A stretch of DNA of 64,000 bases from Nitrosococcus halophilus Nc 4 (GCF_000024725.1 NC_013960.1:3768001-3832000); one strand, 5' to 3'. Shown: positions 46,983-60,590, counted from the stretch's first letter. A program made the numbers and translations. The notes: generated by a model not told the origin, from the letters alone.

Positions 46983-47735
46983 TTAGCCTGCCGCTTGGCA
47001 GATTGTCAAGAATTCCTCGGCATTCAATGAGGCCCCGCCAATCAAGCCACCATCGATATCGGGCATTGCCAATAATTGCGCCGCATTGTTCCCCTTAACA
47101 CTACCACCATAGAGGATAAGCAATTCCTCAGCTATATTGGAGTTCTGAGTAGCCACATGGGCACGGATAAGCCCATGAACCTCTTGGGCTTGCTCGGGGG
47201 TTGCGGTACGGCCAGTACCAATCGCCCATATGGGCTCATAGGCGATAACGGCCTTACTCAGGGCATCGACGCCGACCCGCTCCAAAACAGCATCGAGCTG
47301 ACGTTTCACCACCTGCTCGGTAACAGCCTGCTCACGCTCTTCCAGGGATTCCCCAAGGCAGATGATCGGGGTAAGCTCCGCCCCTTGGGCGGCGACTACT
47401 TTCTCAGCCACGAGGCTATCGGTTTCCCCATACAGGGCGCGTCTTTCAGAATGGCCCACAATGACAAAACGACAATCTAAATCCCTTAGCATAGAAGGGG
47501 CAACTTCTCCAGTATAGGCTCCCGTTTCGTGCTGGGATAAATTTTGAGCGCCCCAGCTAACAGCCGACCCTTGGAGCAAGGACGCCGCATCGGCAAGATA
47601 CACAAAAGGCGGACAAACCGCCACTTCTGCAGCCACCCCAGCGTCCACCCCCTCACGCACAGATTCTAAGAGGGGGCGATTGGTCGCCCGCAAACCATTC
47701 ATCTTCCAATTACCAACGACTAGGGGTTTACGCAC
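46983..47735 (-). CDS. tpiA: Triosephosphate isomerase
   Basis: 250 residues. VVGNWKMNG holds the catalytic Asn and Lys, IVGHSERR the catalytic His, and AYEPIWAIGTGRTATPEQAQ the catalytic Glu and flexible loop; LYGGSVKGNNAAQLL binds phosphate. It interconverts dihydroxyacetone phosphate and glyceraldehyde 3-phosphate. Co-directional with glmM upstream (105-bp gap) and secG downstream. Confidence 0.97.
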   Translation of the reverse strand: MRKPLVVGNWKMNGLRATNRPLLESVREGVDAGVAAEVAVCPPFVYLADAASLLQGSAVSWGAQNLSQHETGAYTGEVAPSMLRDLDCRFVIVGHSERRALYGETDSLVAEKVVAAQGAELTPIICLGESLEEREQAVTEQVVKRQLDAVLERVGVDALSKAVIAYEPIWAIGTGRTATPEQAQEVHGLIRAHVATQNSNIAEELLILYGGSVKGNNAAQLLAMPDIDGGLIGGASLNAEEFLTICQAAG

Positions 47736-47840
47736 CTAGCACCTCATGTAAGCCTTGATTTAAAACGGCCCGGTAGTCTACTGTAGAAAATTGCAAAAAG
47801 CAATTTCATCCGGGCAGGGTTTTTAAATTTATTCCAGGTT

Positions 47841-49187
47841 TCAGGGAGAATCCCCTAGCAGGAAAGCGATTTCTTGGGCAAGCTGCTGAGCCAAAGTATT
47901 CACCTGGGAAGCATCTCGACCCTCAACCATGACCCGCACCACCGGCTCAGTTCCCGATGGTCGCAACAAAACTCGTCCTTCTTCCCCTAACTGGTTTTCT
48001 ATTTCCTTCACGGCACTCGTAACTGCCCCATTGCCATGCAACTCAACGCGTTGCTCTACCCGGACATTGATAAGGCACTGGGGATATTTGGTCATCGCAG
48101 ATTTAAGCTCATGGAGGGAGCAACCCGTAGCCACCATCTCCACCAAGACCTGCAGCGCGGAAACAATACCATCCCCCGTGGTCGTCCGATCGAGGCAGAT
48201 AATATGTCCTGAAGACTCTCCTCCAAGAGAGTATCCATTGGACTGTAACATTTCTAAAACATAGCGATCTCCCACTTGGGCCCGCATTAAGGGGATACCT
48301 AAGGCAGCAAGCGCTTTCTCTAACCCTAGATTGCTCATCAAAGTCCCCACGACCCCCTCCATCATCCGGTCGGTTCGCTGTCGGGCCCGGGCAATAGTAT
48401 AAAGCATCTCATCTCCATCGACGATCTCGCCCCGGTGGTCAACCATGATGACCCGATCCCCGTCCCCATCTAAAGCAATCCCCACATCTGCCTTACACTC
48501 AAGCACTTTGCGTTGGAGGGCTTCAGGGGCAATCGAACCATAACCCTCGTTAATGTTTAAGCCATTGGGAGAAATACCAATGGCAATAACCTCTGCGCCC
48601 ATTTCCGCAAAGACCTCGGACGCCACATGGTAGGTCGCCCCGTGGGCGCAATCGACGACCAATCGTAACCCCGAAAGGTCGACGCTTGCCGGCCCAGTTC
48701 CCTTGCAGAATTCGATATAGCGACCGGCTGCATCCACCACCCGCTCTGCCTTGCCCAAGCGAGAGGAATCAACCGTCTGCATCGGTCCTTCAAGCTCCTT
48801 TTCGATGGCAAACTCAATTTCATCAGGCAGCTTAGTACCAGCGCTTGAGAAAAATTTAATGCCGTTATCATAATAGGGATTATGGGAGGCACTGATGACA
48901 ATCCCTGCTTCGGCATGGAGAGTGCGGGTAAGATAGGCAATCGCCGGTGTCGGCATCGGCCCCAGCAAGCGAATATCCACCCCAGCGGCTGAAAGCCCCG
49001 CCTGGAGCGCCGATTCAAACATATAGCCAGAAATCCGTGTATCCTTGCCAATCAATACTTTGCTTTGCCGCCCCCGGGCCAAGACCCTTCCCACGGCCCA
49101 CCCCAAGTGGAGGACGAAGTCTGCGGTAATCGGGTGTTCCCCCACTCTGCCCCGGATCCCATCGGTACCAAAATATTTTTTTTTCAT
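47841..49187 (-). CDS. glmM: Phosphoglucosamine mutase
   Basis: 448 residues from ATG 49187; AAGGGGG sits 9 nt upstream, while the ATG three codons earlier directly abuts that site. [12 protein letters not shown] at the start, the phosphoserine loop [19 protein letters not shown], the metal site DGDGDR, and the phosphate-binding [17 protein letters not shown] are all seen. It makes glucosamine 1-phosphate for UDP-GlcNAc, peptidoglycan and LPS. It follows folP with its start near the folP stop. Confidence 0.97.
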   Translation of the reverse strand: MKKKYFGTDGIRGRVGEHPITADFVLHLGWAVGRVLARGRQSKVLIGKDTRISGYMFESALQAGLSAAGVDIRLLGPMPTPAIAYLTRTLHAEAGIVISASHNPYYDNGIKFFSSAGTKLPDEIEFAIEKELEGPMQTVDSSRLGKAERVVDAAGRYIEFCKGTGPASVDLSGLRLVVDCAHGATYHVASEVFAEMGAEVIAIGISPNGLNINEGYGSIAPEALQRKVLECKADVGIALDGDGDRVIMVDHRGEIVDGDEMLYTIARARQRTDRMMEGVVGTLMSNLGLEKALAALGIPLMRAQVGDRYVLEMLQSNGYSLGGESSGHIICLDRTTTGDGIVSALQVLVEMVATGCSLHELKSAMTKYPQCLINVRVEQRVELHGNGAVTSAVKEIENQLGEEGRVLLRPSGTEPVVRVMVEGRDASQVNTLAQQLAQEIAFLLGDSP

Positions 49188-49188
49188 G

Positions 49189-50061
49189 CTAGTCATCCCC
49201 CTTATTCCCTGCCTTTCTGACCCTATCGCAGAGAATTAATGCTTGCGCCGTAGCTCGAACATCGTGGGTCCGCACTATAACAGCCCCCTGCCAAACAGCA
49301 AGAGTAGCCAAGGCCAGGCTACCATAAAGGCGCTCTTCTACGGGCACTTTCAACATTGTTCCAATGAGGGACTTACGGGAAAGCCCCACTAGCACGGGGA
49401 AACCCAACTCGCAAAAGCAATGAAGGTGTTTAAGAAGCAATAGATTATGGATAGATTTCTTACCAAAACCAAAGCCTGGGTCAAGAATCAGCCGTTCTCG
49501 AGAAATACCCGCCTGCTCACAGGCAACCACTCGCTCTAGCAGAAAAGCGCGTACTTCCTCTACCACATCACCATAGACGGGGTTTTGTTGCATGGTCTGG
49601 GGCTTGCCCTGCATATGCATCAAGCAAATGGGTACTCCCAGCTCACTGGCGGCTTGTAACGCCCCTTCTTCCCGCAGGGCGTTGACATCATTGATTAAGC
49701 CTGCACCTGCGGCAACCGCAGCTCGCATCACTTCGGGCTTGCTGGTATCAATGGAAAGGGGAACAGGCAACGCTTGGCTAAGCAGCTCAATAATAGGAAT
49801 AACCCGACGCAATTCTTCTTCTAGGGGAACAGGAGTGGCGCCAGGGCGGGTGGATTCACCACCGATGTCAACAATCGCAGCCCCCTCTTCCACCATCTGC
49901 CGGGCCCGCTGGAGCGCCTGCTCTAAAAGCAGATACTTGCCCCCATCAGAAAAGGAGTCAGGAGTGAGATTGAGGATACCCATGATCTGGGGACGACTAA
50001 GATCGAGAACCTTGCCCCCACAATCAAGAGAAGGTGGCAGGGACGATGAGCAATTTGCCAT
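49189..50061 (-). CDS. folP: Dihydropteroate synthase
   Basis: 290 residues of the TIM-barrel family. [40 protein letters not shown] (pterin/PABA sites), [17 protein letters not shown], and SRKSLIG are conserved. It joins PABA to the pterin pyrophosphate in folate synthesis. The folP-glmM order after ftsH is standard, but here nearly 600 bp of repeats separate it from ftsH. Confidence 0.97.
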   Translation of the reverse strand: MANCSSSLPPSLDCGGKVLDLSRPQIMGILNLTPDSFSDGGKYLLLEQALQRARQMVEEGAAIVDIGGESTRPGATPVPLEEELRRVIPIIELLSQALPVPLSIDTSKPEVMRAAVAAGAGLINDVNALREEGALQAASELGVPICLMHMQGKPQTMQQNPVYGDVVEEVRAFLLERVVACEQAGISRERLILDPGFGFGKKSIHNLLLLKHLHCFCELGFPVLVGLSRKSLIGTMLKVPVEERLYGSLALATLAVWQGAVIVRTHDVRATAQALILCDRVRKAGNKGDD

Positions 50062-50104
50062 CGGTTTTAGCCTTTAAACCTAGAAGCGGCAGTCGGACGT
50101 GCCC

Positions 50105-50226
50105 AAGTGTGCAGCTGGCGGGCTGGATGGCAAGGCGCGACGACGCCGTGGGGTGCCCCCCACAAGGAGGAGCAACACCACCAGCCGGCCCCGCCAGTGG
50201 TGCAATCAGCCGTGTCACCTAAAGGG
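50105..50226. repeat. GC-rich nested hairpin element between folP and ftsH
   Basis: TGCA then CTGGCGGG then CTGG on the left are complemented by CCAG, CCCGCCAG and TGCA on the right (ending near 50203), with an inner GTGGGG/CCCCAC stem. The word CACCTAAAGGG follows at 50216-50226, as it does 14 nt after the hairpin at 30763-30859. No coding potential is evident. Confidence 0.5.
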
Positions 50227-50318
50227 AGAAGCAGGCCAGCAGCTAGAAATCCAGCATTCATCGCACCTTTCCTCTGCTTCTGAGCGGTCAACTGCCGTTT
50301 CTAGGTTAAACAAAACAA

Positions 50319-50356
50319 AGCGCTCAGCGTGTAGTGAGAACCTCACGCTGAGCGCT
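50319..50356 (-). terminator. Rho-independent terminator (ftsH side)
   Basis: A 13-bp perfect stem, AGCGCTCAGCGTG (50319-50331) with CACGCTGAGCGCT (50344-50356). On the minus strand it is followed by TTGTTTTGTTT. It lies 300 bp after ftsH, beyond the MITE copy, and before folP. Confidence 0.8.
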
Positions 50357-50396
50357 ATTTGCTTATTCCCTTCGATAATTAGAAGTCACTCTTGGA

Positions 50397-50581
50397 GTTT
50401 CGCCATGACTGATATCAATTTTGTTCCTACAAAACTTCATCAGCCTGGAGAATTCGCGGTTCCTTGCGGTTCTCAGGCCACGGCCCTTGGGGTCTTCACC
50501 GCTCCTCGCGCTTTCACTTCGGGTGCTCCCCACCCTAGGCTCCGAGAGCAAGAAAATCTTAGCGCGCATTCATGGCGAAAC
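50397..50581. repeat. MITE-like repeat, copy B
   Basis: 185 bp with the same ends as copy A (GTTTCGCCATGA at 50397-50408, TCATGGCGAAAC at 50570-50581) and the same orientation. It is 9 bp shorter in the middle. Just beyond it a perfect 11-bp palindrome, CCTGCCTGCCT/AGGCAGGCAGG (50596-50606 with 50612-50622), lies 35 bp from the ftsH stop. Confidence 0.85.
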
Positions 50582-50656
50582 GCAAGTAATGTGGCCCTGC
50601 CTGCCTGCAGCAGGCAGGCAGGCTAGGCAGGGGGCGTCGCACTTCCTTGTGCTCCT

Positions 50657-52576
50657 TCAATGCTGGCCAGCAGGAATGGAAGATCCTCCCGCGGGTTGTT
50701 CTTCCTTGCCCTTAGCAGGGGCGCCACTACCACTCGGCGGTTCTACATCAGAAGGTCCGCCACCTGTTTGAGGTGGCCGTGGCTCTCTACCGGCCATAAT
50801 ATCATCGATTTGTTCCTTATCGATGGTTTCATATTTCATCAATGCATCGGACATGAGGTGCAACTTATCCATGTTTTCCTCTAAGAGATTCTTCGCCCGA
50901 AAATAGTTGCGATCAATAATCGCTCGGACTTCGGTATCAATTTCCGTGGCCGTGGTATCCGCGATACCCTTATGCTGGGTCACAGAGTGGCCGAGAAAGA
51001 CTTCGCCCTCCTCTTCACCATAGGCTAACGGTCCCATCTTCTCCGACAGCCCCCACTTAGTAACCATATTGCGGGCTAACTCGGTCGCACGCTGGATATC
51101 GTTAGAAGCTCCGGTGGTCACCGACTCCGTACCAAAGATCAACTCTTCGGCCAGACGCCCTCCAAAGAGACTAGAAATCTGGCTTTCTATCTGCAATTTG
51201 CTCAGGCTGTAGCGATCCTGTTCCGGCAGGAACATGGTGACCCCCAGGGCTCGACCCCGAGGAATAATACTCACCTTATAAACCGGATCGTGGGCCGGCA
51301 TCAAACGGCCAATAATGGCGTGCCCAGCTTCGTGATAAGCGGTGAGTCTCTTGTCCTCCTCGCTCATCACCGAGGAACGCCGCTCGACCCCCATCAGGAT
51401 CTTATCTTTGGCCCGCTCCAAGTCATTCATATCGACCAGGCGCTTGTTGCCACGGGCGGCAAACAAGGCGGCCTCATTGACCAAGTTGGCGAGATCGGCT
51501 CCGGAGAAGCCCGGCGTCCCCCGCGCAATCAGGGCCGGCTCAACATTCTCTGCCACCGGCACCTTACGGAGGTGAACCTTAAGGATTTGTTCCCGTCCCC
51601 GAATATCCGGTAGAGAAACCACCACCTGCCGGTCGAATCGGCCAGGCCGCAACAAGGCCGGATCAAGGACATCAGGACGGTTGGTCGCGGCGATTACAAT
51701 AACGCCTTCGTTACCTTCAAACCCATCCATCTCCACCAACATCTGGTTGAGGGTTTGCTCCCGCTCGTCATGGCCACCGCCAAGACCGGCACCACGCTGG
51801 CGCCCAACCGCGTCAATCTCGTCGATGAAGATGATACAAGGCGCGTGCTTCTTGGCGTTCTCAAACATGTCGCGCACCCGCGAAGCACCTACGCCCACAA
51901 ACATCTCGACGAAATCAGAACCGGAAATGGTGAAAAAGGGCACCTTTGCTTCACCTGCAATGGCTCTGGCCAACAAGGTCTTACCAGTTCCAGGAGGGCC
52001 TACCATCAGTACCCCCCGAGGGATTTTACCGCCTAATTTCTGGAAACGGCCTGGATCGCGGAGAAAATCAACCAATTCCTTGACTTCCTCCTTTGCCTCG
52101 TCACAGCCGGCAACATCTCCGAAGGTGACTTTTACCTGCTCTTCGCTCAGCATACGAGCACGACTCTTACCGAACGACAGAGCTCCACGACCTCCAGCTC
52201 CCCCCTGCATCTGCCGCATGAAAAAAATCCACACCGCAATCAGCAGTAACATGGGGAACCAGGAGATAAACACCTGCATCAGAAGCCCAGTACCCTCTTC
52301 CGGCTTAGCTTCAATCACCACTCCGTTATCCAGGAGGTCACCAATCAAGCCTGGATCATCACCCGGACTATAGGTCGTAAAGTGTTTTCCCTCCTTTGTC
52401 TCGCCACTGATGGTACGCCCGTCAATCACTACTTTGTTCACTTGCCCGCTTGTAACATCGGCAATGAACCGAGAGTAGTCAATCTGATGGCCGTTCACCT
52501 GACGAGGCCCGAAGCTATTAAAAACCGACATCAGTACTAGGGCAATAACTACCCACAAAATGATATTTTTTGCCAT
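50657..52576 (-). CDS. ftsH: ATP-dependent zinc metalloprotease FtsH
   Basis: 639 residues from ATG 52576 (the longer reading uses TTG). Two membrane helices (about 5-20 and 100-120) flank a periplasmic domain. The AAA module has Walker A GPPGTGKT, Walker B IIFIDEID and the second region of homology [20 protein letters not shown]. The protease has zinc motif HEAGH. It degrades unassembled membrane proteins and LpxC-type regulators. The C-terminal tail is Gly/Pro-rich. It follows rlmE after 77 bp. Confidence 0.97.
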   Translation of the reverse strand: MAKNIILWVVIALVLMSVFNSFGPRQVNGHQIDYSRFIADVTSGQVNKVVIDGRTISGETKEGKHFTTYSPGDDPGLIGDLLDNGVVIEAKPEEGTGLLMQVFISWFPMLLLIAVWIFFMRQMQGGAGGRGALSFGKSRARMLSEEQVKVTFGDVAGCDEAKEEVKELVDFLRDPGRFQKLGGKIPRGVLMVGPPGTGKTLLARAIAGEAKVPFFTISGSDFVEMFVGVGASRVRDMFENAKKHAPCIIFIDEIDAVGRQRGAGLGGGHDEREQTLNQMLVEMDGFEGNEGVIVIAATNRPDVLDPALLRPGRFDRQVVVSLPDIRGREQILKVHLRKVPVAENVEPALIARGTPGFSGADLANLVNEAALFAARGNKRLVDMNDLERAKDKILMGVERRSSVMSEEDKRLTAYHEAGHAIIGRLMPAHDPVYKVSIIPRGRALGVTMFLPEQDRYSLSKLQIESQISSLFGGRLAEELIFGTESVTTGASNDIQRATELARNMVTKWGLSEKMGPLAYGEEEGEVFLGHSVTQHKGIADTTATEIDTEVRAIIDRNYFRAKNLLEENMDKLHLMSDALMKYETIDKEQIDDIMAGREPRPPQTGGGPSDVEPPSGSGAPAKGKEEQPAGGSSIPAGQH

Positions 52577-52653
52577 GTCGCTCAATCTGTTATGCCTCGT
52601 ACGTTAGGTTCCTGACTGCTGATAATACTTGCAAATCCCTGCAGCTACCAGCC

Positions 52654-53292
52654 TCATCCCGCGCCATTGTTCCTCCGTGGCCGCCTGGCGACGATATAGA
52701 CCTCGCGGCTACGCCCTCGTGAGGCCGACGGCTTCTTAATTCGCACTCCAGAAAACTCCTGACGTATTGCCTCATAAAGTGCCTCAAACCCCTCACCTTG
52801 GAAGGTTTTAAGTAGAAACGAGCCCTCCGGACCTAAATGCTCTTGGGCAAAGGCGAGTGCCAATTCCCCAAGGTAGATAGCGCGGGGTTGATCTACTGCC
52901 GCCATACCGCTCATATTAGGAGCCATATCCGACATTACAAGATCTACCACACGGCCTGCGAGGGTATTCTGTAACTCAGCCAGAACATTATCCTCGCAAA
53001 AATCTCCCTGGATGAACTGTACCCCAGCGGGGGGAACCATGGGAAGAATATCCAGGGCAATCACTTGACCCTGTGCTCCAACCTGTTCAATTGCCCACTG
53101 GGACCAGCCTCCTGGAGCCGCGCCGAGATCTACTACCACCATGCTTGGGCGTAATAGACGCTCTCGGGTATCTATCTCTTGTAGCTTAAAAACAGCCCGG
53201 GATCGATATCCTTGCGCCTTAGCCTTTGTGACATAGGGATCACGGAAATGTTCCCGTAACCAACGGGCGCTATGACCCTTGTTTTTCGCCAT
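52654..53292 (-). CDS. rlmE: 23S rRNA (uridine-2'-O-)-methyltransferase
   Basis: 212 residues from ATG 53292. [26 protein letters not shown], the SAM loop [15 protein letters not shown], and [11 protein letters not shown] with the catalytic Lys-Asp-Lys-Glu set (K in RSRAVFKL, D in MSDMAP, K in LLKTFQG) match RrmJ/FtsJ. It methylates U2552 of 23S rRNA. Order rlmE-ftsH is the normal one. The usual yhbY is not upstream on this strand. Confidence 0.96.
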   Translation of the reverse strand: MAKNKGHSARWLREHFRDPYVTKAKAQGYRSRAVFKLQEIDTRERLLRPSMVVVDLGAAPGGWSQWAIEQVGAQGQVIALDILPMVPPAGVQFIQGDFCEDNVLAELQNTLAGRVVDLVMSDMAPNMSGMAAVDQPRAIYLGELALAFAQEHLGPEGSFLLKTFQGEGFEALYEAIRQEFSGVRIKKPSASRGRSREVYIVARRPRRNNGAG

Positions 53293-53529
53293 AATTTGTG
53301 GGGGAATCAATTGATGTTGCCGTCACCACTACCACGGCTCCAAGGAAGCCCATCCTATCAATTAAAATGTGCTGCCGAACCCTCTGCGATCGGATAAGCA
53401 AGATGATTTAGACGGGAGCGGTAAAATAAAAAAGGAACGTAAAAACCAACCCCGGGGAAAAAACCGAAGAGTCATCCCCGAGCCACCGACTCCAGATACC
53501 AGGCTGGAGTCCTTATCCATAGAGTTATT

Positions 53530-54006
53530 TTATTTATAACATACGGCAGCAATCTCATAAATAACCACTCCACTGGGGGCTTGCACCTGCACCTCATCTC
53601 CCTCTCTCTTGCCAATAAGGGCGCGGGCAATAGGAGAATTTACAGAGATTTTATTCTCTTTAATATCAGCTTCCAAATCGCCTACGATTTGATAGCTCAC
53701 TTCTCCATCCGTATCCATGTTGACCAAATCAACGGTCACACCAAATACTACGCGACCATCCTTTTGAAGCTTATTGACGTCAATTATCTGAGCATGGGCA
53801 AGCTGGTGCTCAAGATCCCTAATCCGCCCTTCGACAAACCCCTGTTCTTCCCGGGCAGCATGGTACTCTGCATTCTCTTTAAGATCACCATGGGCGCGAG
53901 CTTCGGCAATAGCCGCCACCACCCTTGGCCTGACCACGGTCTTAAGCTCTTGCAGCTCTTCACGCAACTGCTGCGCCCCTTTTTCCGTCAAGGGTACCTT
54001 ACTCAT
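53530..54006 (-). CDS. greA: Transcription elongation factor GreA
   Basis: 158 residues, the exact usual size. The N-terminal coiled coil holds [31 protein letters not shown], whose tip Asp/Glu act in the RNA polymerase secondary channel to rescue backtracked complexes. The C-terminal FKBP-like domain has [16 protein letters not shown]. Its ATG overlaps the carB stop by ATGA. Confidence 0.97.
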   Translation of the reverse strand: MSKVPLTEKGAQQLREELQELKTVVRPRVVAAIAEARAHGDLKENAEYHAAREEQGFVEGRIRDLEHQLAHAQIIDVNKLQKDGRVVFGVTVDLVNMDTDGEVSYQIVGDLEADIKENKISVNSPIARALIGKREGDEVQVQAPSGVVIYEIAAVCYK

Positions 54007-57000
54007 TTTTTCCTCTCCCGCTGTAAATCTTGTAATCCATAGACCGAATCAATTGTACCCACGCGCAGGGCTTCGCAAGTTGCCCAGGCGCCAGCAACAG
54101 TTGTGGTGTAGGGCACTTTGTGCTGTAAGGCCGAACGGCGAATGGCATAAGAATCGGAAACCGCTTTACGACCTTCAGTGGTATTGATAATAAGCGCAAT
54201 CTCATCATTTTTTATCATATCCACAATATGGGGTTGCCCTTCAAGCACCTTGTTGACCCGGGTACAAGTAACGCCTGCTTGCGCCAATACCGCACTAGTC
54301 CCCCGGGTTGCCAACAGCTCGAAACCCAATGTGGCAAGCTCCTGGGCAACGGGGACAATCCGCTGTTTATCCACATCCCGGACACTAATAAAAACTTTGC
54401 CCCCTTGAGGCAACACCACCCCTGCTCCAAGAAGCGCCTTATAAAAAGCTTCTCCAAAACAGCGCCCGGTTCCCATCACCTCGCCCGTTGATTTCATTTC
54501 CGGCCCTAAAATGGGATCGACACCCGAAAACTTGATAAAGGGAAAAACCGCTTCTTTTACCGAAAAATAGTGGGGTATCACTTCCTCCGTTATCCCTTGG
54601 CTGACTAGGCTCTGCTCCATCATGCAGCGGGCCGCAACCTTGGCGAGGGGAACACCAATGGCCTTAGAAACAAAGGGCACCGTCCGGGAAGCGCGGGGGT
54701 TAACCTCAAGCACATAGATATCATTTGCTTGAATAGCAAACTGGGTGTTCATTAACCCCACCACCTTAAGCTCACGGGCCATTTTATAGACCTGCTCCCG
54801 TAATTGGTCCTGCACCGCGGCACTCAGGCTGAAAGGCGGCAGGGCACAGGCGGAATCACCAGAGTGAACACCCGCCTGCTCAATGTGCTCCATAATCCCG
54901 CCCACAATGACTCGCTCCCCATCACAAATGGCGTCCACATCGACTTCAATGGCTTCATCTAAAAAACGGTCCAACAGCACGGGCGAATCATTAGAGACGG
55001 TCACTGCCTCTCTCATATACCGATTTAACTCATCCATGTTGTAGACGATCTCCATAGCTCGCCCTCCAAGCACATAGGAGGGCCTCACCACCAAAGGATA
55101 GCCGACTTCATCAGCCAAACGGAGTGCTTCTTCCTGGGTGCGAGCGGTACGATTAGGAGGCTGCTTAAAGCCCAGCCGCTCAATGAGACGTTGAAACCGC
55201 TCCCGATCCTCAGCCAAATCGATAGAGTCCGGGGAGGTCCCGATAATCGGTGCCCCTGCTGCCTCCAGAGCTCGCGCTAGCTTGAGTGGAGTTTGGCCCC
55301 CATACTGAATAATCACCCCCTTGGGTTGCTCCAGGGCAATGATTTCCAGAACATCCTCCAGAGTCAGCGGCTCGAAGTATAGCCGATCGGAGGTGTCATA
55401 GTCGGTGGAAACCGTCTCTGGGTTGCAGTTGACCATGATAGTCTCATAGCCATCCTCCCGTAGTGCCAACGCGGCGTGCACACAGCAATAATCAAATTCG
55501 ATGCCCTGGCCAATGCGGTTGGGTCCTCCCCCTAACACCATGATTTTATCGCGCTGGCTAGGGGCCGCTTCACACTCTTCATCATAGGTGGAATAGAGGT
55601 AGGCCGTGGTGGTGGCGAATTCGGCACCACACGTATCCACTCGCTTATAGACCGGGCGCACCCCCAGGGCATGCCGCCGCCGCCGTATTTCCTCTTCTCC
55701 AACTCCCAGGAGAAAGGCCAAACGGCGATCCGAAAACCCCTTACGTTTCAAAAGATAAAGCGATTCTTTCCCCAATTGCTCCAGGGACAGGCCCCCCAAT
55801 CCCTGCTCAGTCTGCACCAATTCTTGAATCTGAGCTAAGAACCAGGGATCAATATGGCTTAACTCATGAATCTCCCTCATGGAGAAACCAGCACGGAAGG
55901 CATCCGCAAGATAATAGATCCGCTCTGCGGAAGGCACCCGTAGCTGGTACCGTAGAGTCTCCGTGGTATCTTCTGCCTCTAAATTCAATTTTTCATTGAA
56001 ACCATCCGCACCTGTCTCCAGGCTCCGAAGCGCCTTCTGCAAAGATTCCTGGAAATTCCGGCCAATGGCCATCGCTTCCCCCACTGATTTCATCTGCGTG
56101 GTCAAGCGGGCATCGGCTTTGGGGAACTTCTCAAAGGTAAAACGGGGTATCTTCGTGACCACATAATCGATACTAGGCTCGAAGGAGGCCGGAGTCAGCC
56201 CCCCGGTAATCTCATTCTGAAGTTCGTCCAAGGTATAGCCAATCGCCAGTTTTGCAGCGATCTTAGCAATAGGAAAACCCGTGGCTTTGGAGGCTAAGGC
56301 CGAAGAACGGGACACCCGGGGATTCATTTCGATAATAATCAGCCGCCCATTTTCTGGATTAATGGCAAACTGGACATTGGAACCACCGGTATCCACCCCA
56401 ATCTCGCGCAATACCGCAATGGCCGCATCACGCATTATCTGATATTCCTTATCCGTGAGGGTTTGAGCGGGTGCTACCGTAATGGAATCACCCGTATGCA
56501 CCCCCATCGGGTCAAAATTCTCAATAGCGCAAATGATGATGCAGTTATCCTTACAGTCCCGCACCACTTCCATCTCGAATTCTTTCCAACCCAACACCGA
56601 CTCCTCAATGAGAAGTTCCGAATTGGGACTAAGATCCAGACCACGCTCACAGATCTCAACAAATTCTTCCCGGTTGTAAGCAATACCGCCCCCAGAGCCC
56701 CCCAGGGTAAATGAGGGTCGAATAATAATGGGGAAGCCCAAATCTCTCTGAACCTGTTGTGCTTCCTCAAGGCTGTAGGCAATTGCTGAACGGGGGACGT
56801 CAAGTCCAATTTTTTGCATCGCCAGCCGGAAGAGATCCCGGTCTTCAGCTTTATTAATGGCGTCCTCGCTCGCGCCGATCATCTCTACGCCATAACGCTC
56901 CAGGATTCCTTCACGAGCCAAATCCAGGGCGCAATTCAAGGCGGTTTGGCCGCCCATCGTGGGCAGTAAAGCATCAGGGCGTTCCTTTTCAAGGATTCGG

Positions 57001-57224
57001 GCTACGGTTTCCCAGGTGATCGGCTCAATGTAAGTGGCATCGGCCATTTCTGGATCAGTCATGATGGTGGCCGGGTTAGAATTCACCAAAATCACCCGGT
57101 AACCTTCCGCTTTAAGGGACTTACAGGCTTGAGCACCGGAATAGTCAAACTCACAGGCCTGACCTATAACAATGGGTCCGGCACCGAGAATAAGTATACT
57201 TTTGATGTCGCTACGTTTAGGCAT
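54003..57224 (-). CDS. carB: Carbamoyl-phosphate synthase large subunit
   Basis: 1073 residues, identical in length to E. coli CarB. Two ATP-grasp halves are seen: the first with [19 protein letters not shown] and [16 protein letters not shown], the second with [18 protein letters not shown] and [16 protein letters not shown]. The C-terminal allosteric MGS-like domain runs from about [13 protein letters not shown]. It makes carbamoyl phosphate for arginine and pyrimidines together with CarA. It lies 80 bp after carA and overlaps greA by ATGA. Confidence 0.98.
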   Translation of the reverse strand: MPKRSDIKSILILGAGPIVIGQACEFDYSGAQACKSLKAEGYRVILVNSNPATIMTDPEMADATYIEPITWETVARILEKERPDALLPTMGGQTALNCALDLAREGILERYGVEMIGASEDAINKAEDRDLFRLAMQKIGLDVPRSAIAYSLEEAQQVQRDLGFPIIIRPSFTLGGSGGGIAYNREEFVEICERGLDLSPNSELLIEESVLGWKEFEMEVVRDCKDNCIIICAIENFDPMGVHTGDSITVAPAQTLTDKEYQIMRDAAIAVLREIGVDTGGSNVQFAINPENGRLIIIEMNPRVSRSSALASKATGFPIAKIAAKLAIGYTLDELQNEITGGLTPASFEPSIDYVVTKIPRFTFEKFPKADARLTTQMKSVGEAMAIGRNFQESLQKALRSLETGADGFNEKLNLEAEDTTETLRYQLRVPSAERIYYLADAFRAGFSMREIHELSHIDPWFLAQIQELVQTEQGLGGLSLEQLGKESLYLLKRKGFSDRRLAFLLGVGEEEIRRRRHALGVRPVYKRVDTCGAEFATTTAYLYSTYDEECEAAPSQRDKIMVLGGGPNRIGQGIEFDYCCVHAALALREDGYETIMVNCNPETVSTDYDTSDRLYFEPLTLEDVLEIIALEQPKGVIIQYGGQTPLKLARALEAAGAPIIGTSPDSIDLAEDRERFQRLIERLGFKQPPNRTARTQEEALRLADEVGYPLVVRPSYVLGGRAMEIVYNMDELNRYMREAVTVSNDSPVLLDRFLDEAIEVDVDAICDGERVIVGGIMEHIEQAGVHSGDSACALPPFSLSAAVQDQLREQVYKMARELKVVGLMNTQFAIQANDIYVLEVNPRASRTVPFVSKAIGVPLAKVAARCMMEQSLVSQGITEEVIPHYFSVKEAVFPFIKFSGVDPILGPEMKSTGEVMGTGRCFGEAFYKALLGAGVVLPQGGKVFISVRDVDKQRIVPVAQELATLGFELLATRGTSAVLAQAGVTCTRVNKVLEGQPHIVDMIKNDEIALIINTTEGRKAVSDSYAIRRSALQHKVPYTTTVAGAWATCEALRVGTIDSVYGLQDLQRERKK

Positions 57225-57304
57225 AGGGAGTTTGTTCTCAGCGGGCCGATATCTGCCTTAGGTGGATACTCATACACTGACACTGAATCAAGGGCTGAGA
57301 GAAC

Positions 57305-58450
57305 CTATCGCTGGATATGGGTAGCTTGCATGAGGCCGATAAAACGATCGAATAATGGAGTAATATCACGAGGGCCAGGGCTAGCCTCAGGGTGTCCTTG
57401 AAAACCAAAGGCTAGCTTATCCGTGTGCTGAATGCCTTGCAAGGTCCCATCAAACAGAGAACGGTGGGTCGGTTGTAGGTACGCAGGCAAAGTACTCTCA
57501 TTAACCGCAAAGCCATGATTTTGGCTGGTAATAAACACCTCTCCAGTGGCCAGATCTTGTACCGGATGGTTGGCTCCATGGTGGCCAAATTTCATCTTCA
57601 CTGTCGTGGCCCCGCTAGCAAGCGCCAATAATTGATGACCCAGGCAGATACCAAAAAGCGGTATGGACTGGGTCAGGAATTCCCGGATCGCCACAATCGC
57701 ATAATCGCACGGCTCCGGGTCTCCAGGCCCATTAGAGAGCAGTATTCCATCGGGGGATAAAGCCAACACTTCAGCGGCTGAAGTCCTAGCCGGCACAACT
57801 GTTACCCGGCAACCCTGGTCCACAAGCAGGCGCAAAATATTATGTTTAACACCAAAATCATAGACCACCACATGAAAGCGGTCTGGGGTCTTCTCACTGG
57901 AGACAGAATCGTCCTTCTCCAGACGCCAGCTTCCCTCAGACCAGCCATAGGAAGTGCTCGTCGTGACCACTTGGGCAAGGTCCATGCCCTTAAGGCCCGG
58001 GAATGCCCGTGCCTGGGCTATCGCCTCTGCCTCATCAATCCCCTCACCGGCCATGATGCAGCCATTGAGGGCACCATGTTCGCGCAGGCAGCGGGTCAGT
58101 TTACGGGTATCAATATCTGCAATGGCAACTACCTGATTCCGTACTAAAAAAGCATCTAGCGGTTCTTCCGCCCGCCAGTTACTGAAAGTCGCAGGATAAT
58201 CACGAATGACCAAGCCGCTGGCATAAACTTGGTCGGATTCCCGGTCTTCACTATTGGCCCCCACATTGCCAATATGAGGGTACGTCAGGGTGACAATCTG
58301 CCGGCAATAGGAGGGGTCAGTCAGGATTTCTTGATATCCCGTCATCGCAGTGTTAAATACCACTTCACCCACCGTCTGCCCTGGGCAGCCAATAGCGGTG
58401 CCTCGAAATATACTGCCATCTTCGAGCGCAAGTAGGGCGTCAGGACGCAA
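57305..58450 (-). CDS. carA: Carbamoyl-phosphate synthase small subunit
   Basis: 381 residues from TTG 58450, which has GGAGG 5 nt upstream and gives an N-terminus aligned with E. coli CarA ([16 protein letters not shown]). The glutamine amidotransferase domain has the nucleophile in [13 protein letters not shown] and His/Glu in [10 protein letters not shown]. It supplies ammonia from glutamine to CarB. A longer GTG reading (58492) would start inside a terminator-like hairpin in the leader. Confidence 0.95.
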   Translation of the reverse strand: MRPDALLALEDGSIFRGTAIGCPGQTVGEVVFNTAMTGYQEILTDPSYCRQIVTLTYPHIGNVGANSEDRESDQVYASGLVIRDYPATFSNWRAEEPLDAFLVRNQVVAIADIDTRKLTRCLREHGALNGCIMAGEGIDEAEAIAQARAFPGLKGMDLAQVVTTSTSYGWSEGSWRLEKDDSVSSEKTPDRFHVVVYDFGVKHNILRLLVDQGCRVTVVPARTSAAEVLALSPDGILLSNGPGDPEPCDYAIVAIREFLTQSIPLFGICLGHQLLALASGATTVKMKFGHHGANHPVQDLATGEVFITSQNHGFAVNESTLPAYLQPTHRSLFDGTLQGIQHTDKLAFGFQGHPEASPGPRDITPLFDRFIGLMQATHIQR

Positions 58451-58469
58451 GTCAACCTCCAACAGATAC

Positions 58470-58503
58470 AAAAAAGCGGGACACAGCTTCACTCGTCCCG
58501 CTT
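58470..58503 (-). terminator. Terminator-like hairpin in the carA leader (candidate attenuator)
   Basis: On the minus strand a 9-bp stem, AAGCGGGAC/GTCCCGCTT (58495-58503 with 58474-58482), is followed by six T residues. The carA GGAGG starts about 10 nt later. No other minus-strand gene lies upstream to be terminated, since hemB is divergent. A tiny [11 protein letters not shown] (58513-58539), ends 10 nt before the stem. Confidence 0.75.
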
Positions 58504-58516
58504 GCCCGATAGCTAG

Positions 58517-59761
<1,245 letters not shown>

Positions 59762-60589
59762 ATGCCAGACCGCTACGCCGTCATGGGCAATCCTATCGCC
59801 CACAGTAAATCGCCTCAAATTCATACCGCCTTTGCCCAGCAAACGGATCAAGATCTGACCTATACCGCCATCCAAGTAGAAAAAGGGAAATTAGCGGAAG
59901 CCGTCACTGCCTTTCAAAACCAAAAGGGTAAAGGATTAAATATTACCCTTCCTCTGAAAGCCGAAGCCTGGGAACGGGTGGATAAATGCAGCCCCCGGGC
60001 CCAGCGAGCTAGGGCAGTCAATACCCTCACCCTTGAGGAAAATGGCTCGCTCCGAGGCGATAATACCGATGGCATAGGACTGGTGCGGGATCTTATAGAG
60101 AATCACGGTGGCCTCATCAGGGATCAACGGCTCTTACTGCTAGGGGCCGGTGGCGCAGCTGCTGGCGTCATCGAAGCCCTATTGGACGAAAAACCCGCCC
60201 GCCTTGTGGTGGTCAACCGGACCCCCGCTAAAGCCATTGAATTGGCAACCCGATTTAGCCCATTGGGTGCTGTGACCGGCGGCGGCTATGAATTACTTGC
60301 AAGCGGCCCCTTTAATCTCATCATCAATGCTACTGCCAGCAGCCTTCAAGGGGAACTCCCTCCCCTTCCCCAAGGGATATTGCACCCTGGCGGCTGGGTT
60401 TACGACATGATGTACGGCAATGAGCCTACCGTTTTCATGAAGTGGGGGCAAACTCAAGGGGCGGCACAAGCCTTAGATGGATTGGGCATGTTAGTGGAAC
60501 AAGCTGCGGAAGCGTTTTTTATTTGGCGCAAGCTACGACCCCAAACAGCGCCAGTCATTGCGCAACTAAGACAGGAAATGGCAGGTTAA
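59762..60589 (+). CDS. aroE: Shikimate dehydrogenase
   Basis: 275 residues. YAVMGNPIAHSKSPQIHTAF binds shikimate, GLNITLPLKAEAW holds the catalytic Lys, NTDGIGLVRDL the catalytic Asp, and LLGAGGAAAGVIEALL the NADP loop. It reduces 3-dehydroshikimate in the aromatic pathway. Translation starts in the last 19-bp repeat. The stop codon lies at the very 3' end of the convergent 6S RNA gene. Confidence 0.96.
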   Translation: MPDRYAVMGNPIAHSKSPQIHTAFAQQTDQDLTYTAIQVEKGKLAEAVTAFQNQKGKGLNITLPLKAEAWERVDKCSPRAQRARAVNTLTLEENGSLRGDNTDGIGLVRDLIENHGGLIRDQRLLLLGAGGAAAGVIEALLDEKPARLVVVNRTPAKAIELATRFSPLGAVTGGGYELLASGPFNLIINATASSLQGELPPLPQGILHPGGWVYDMMYGNEPTVFMKWGQTQGAAQALDGLGMLVEQAAEAFFIWRKLRPQTAPVIAQLRQEMAG

Positions 60590-60590
60590 A

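Noticed and set aside
53456-53511. greA terminator (stem GACTCCAG/CTGGAGTC)
   Set aside because: The stem is real but has no T run on the minus strand, so I did not list it as a terminator.
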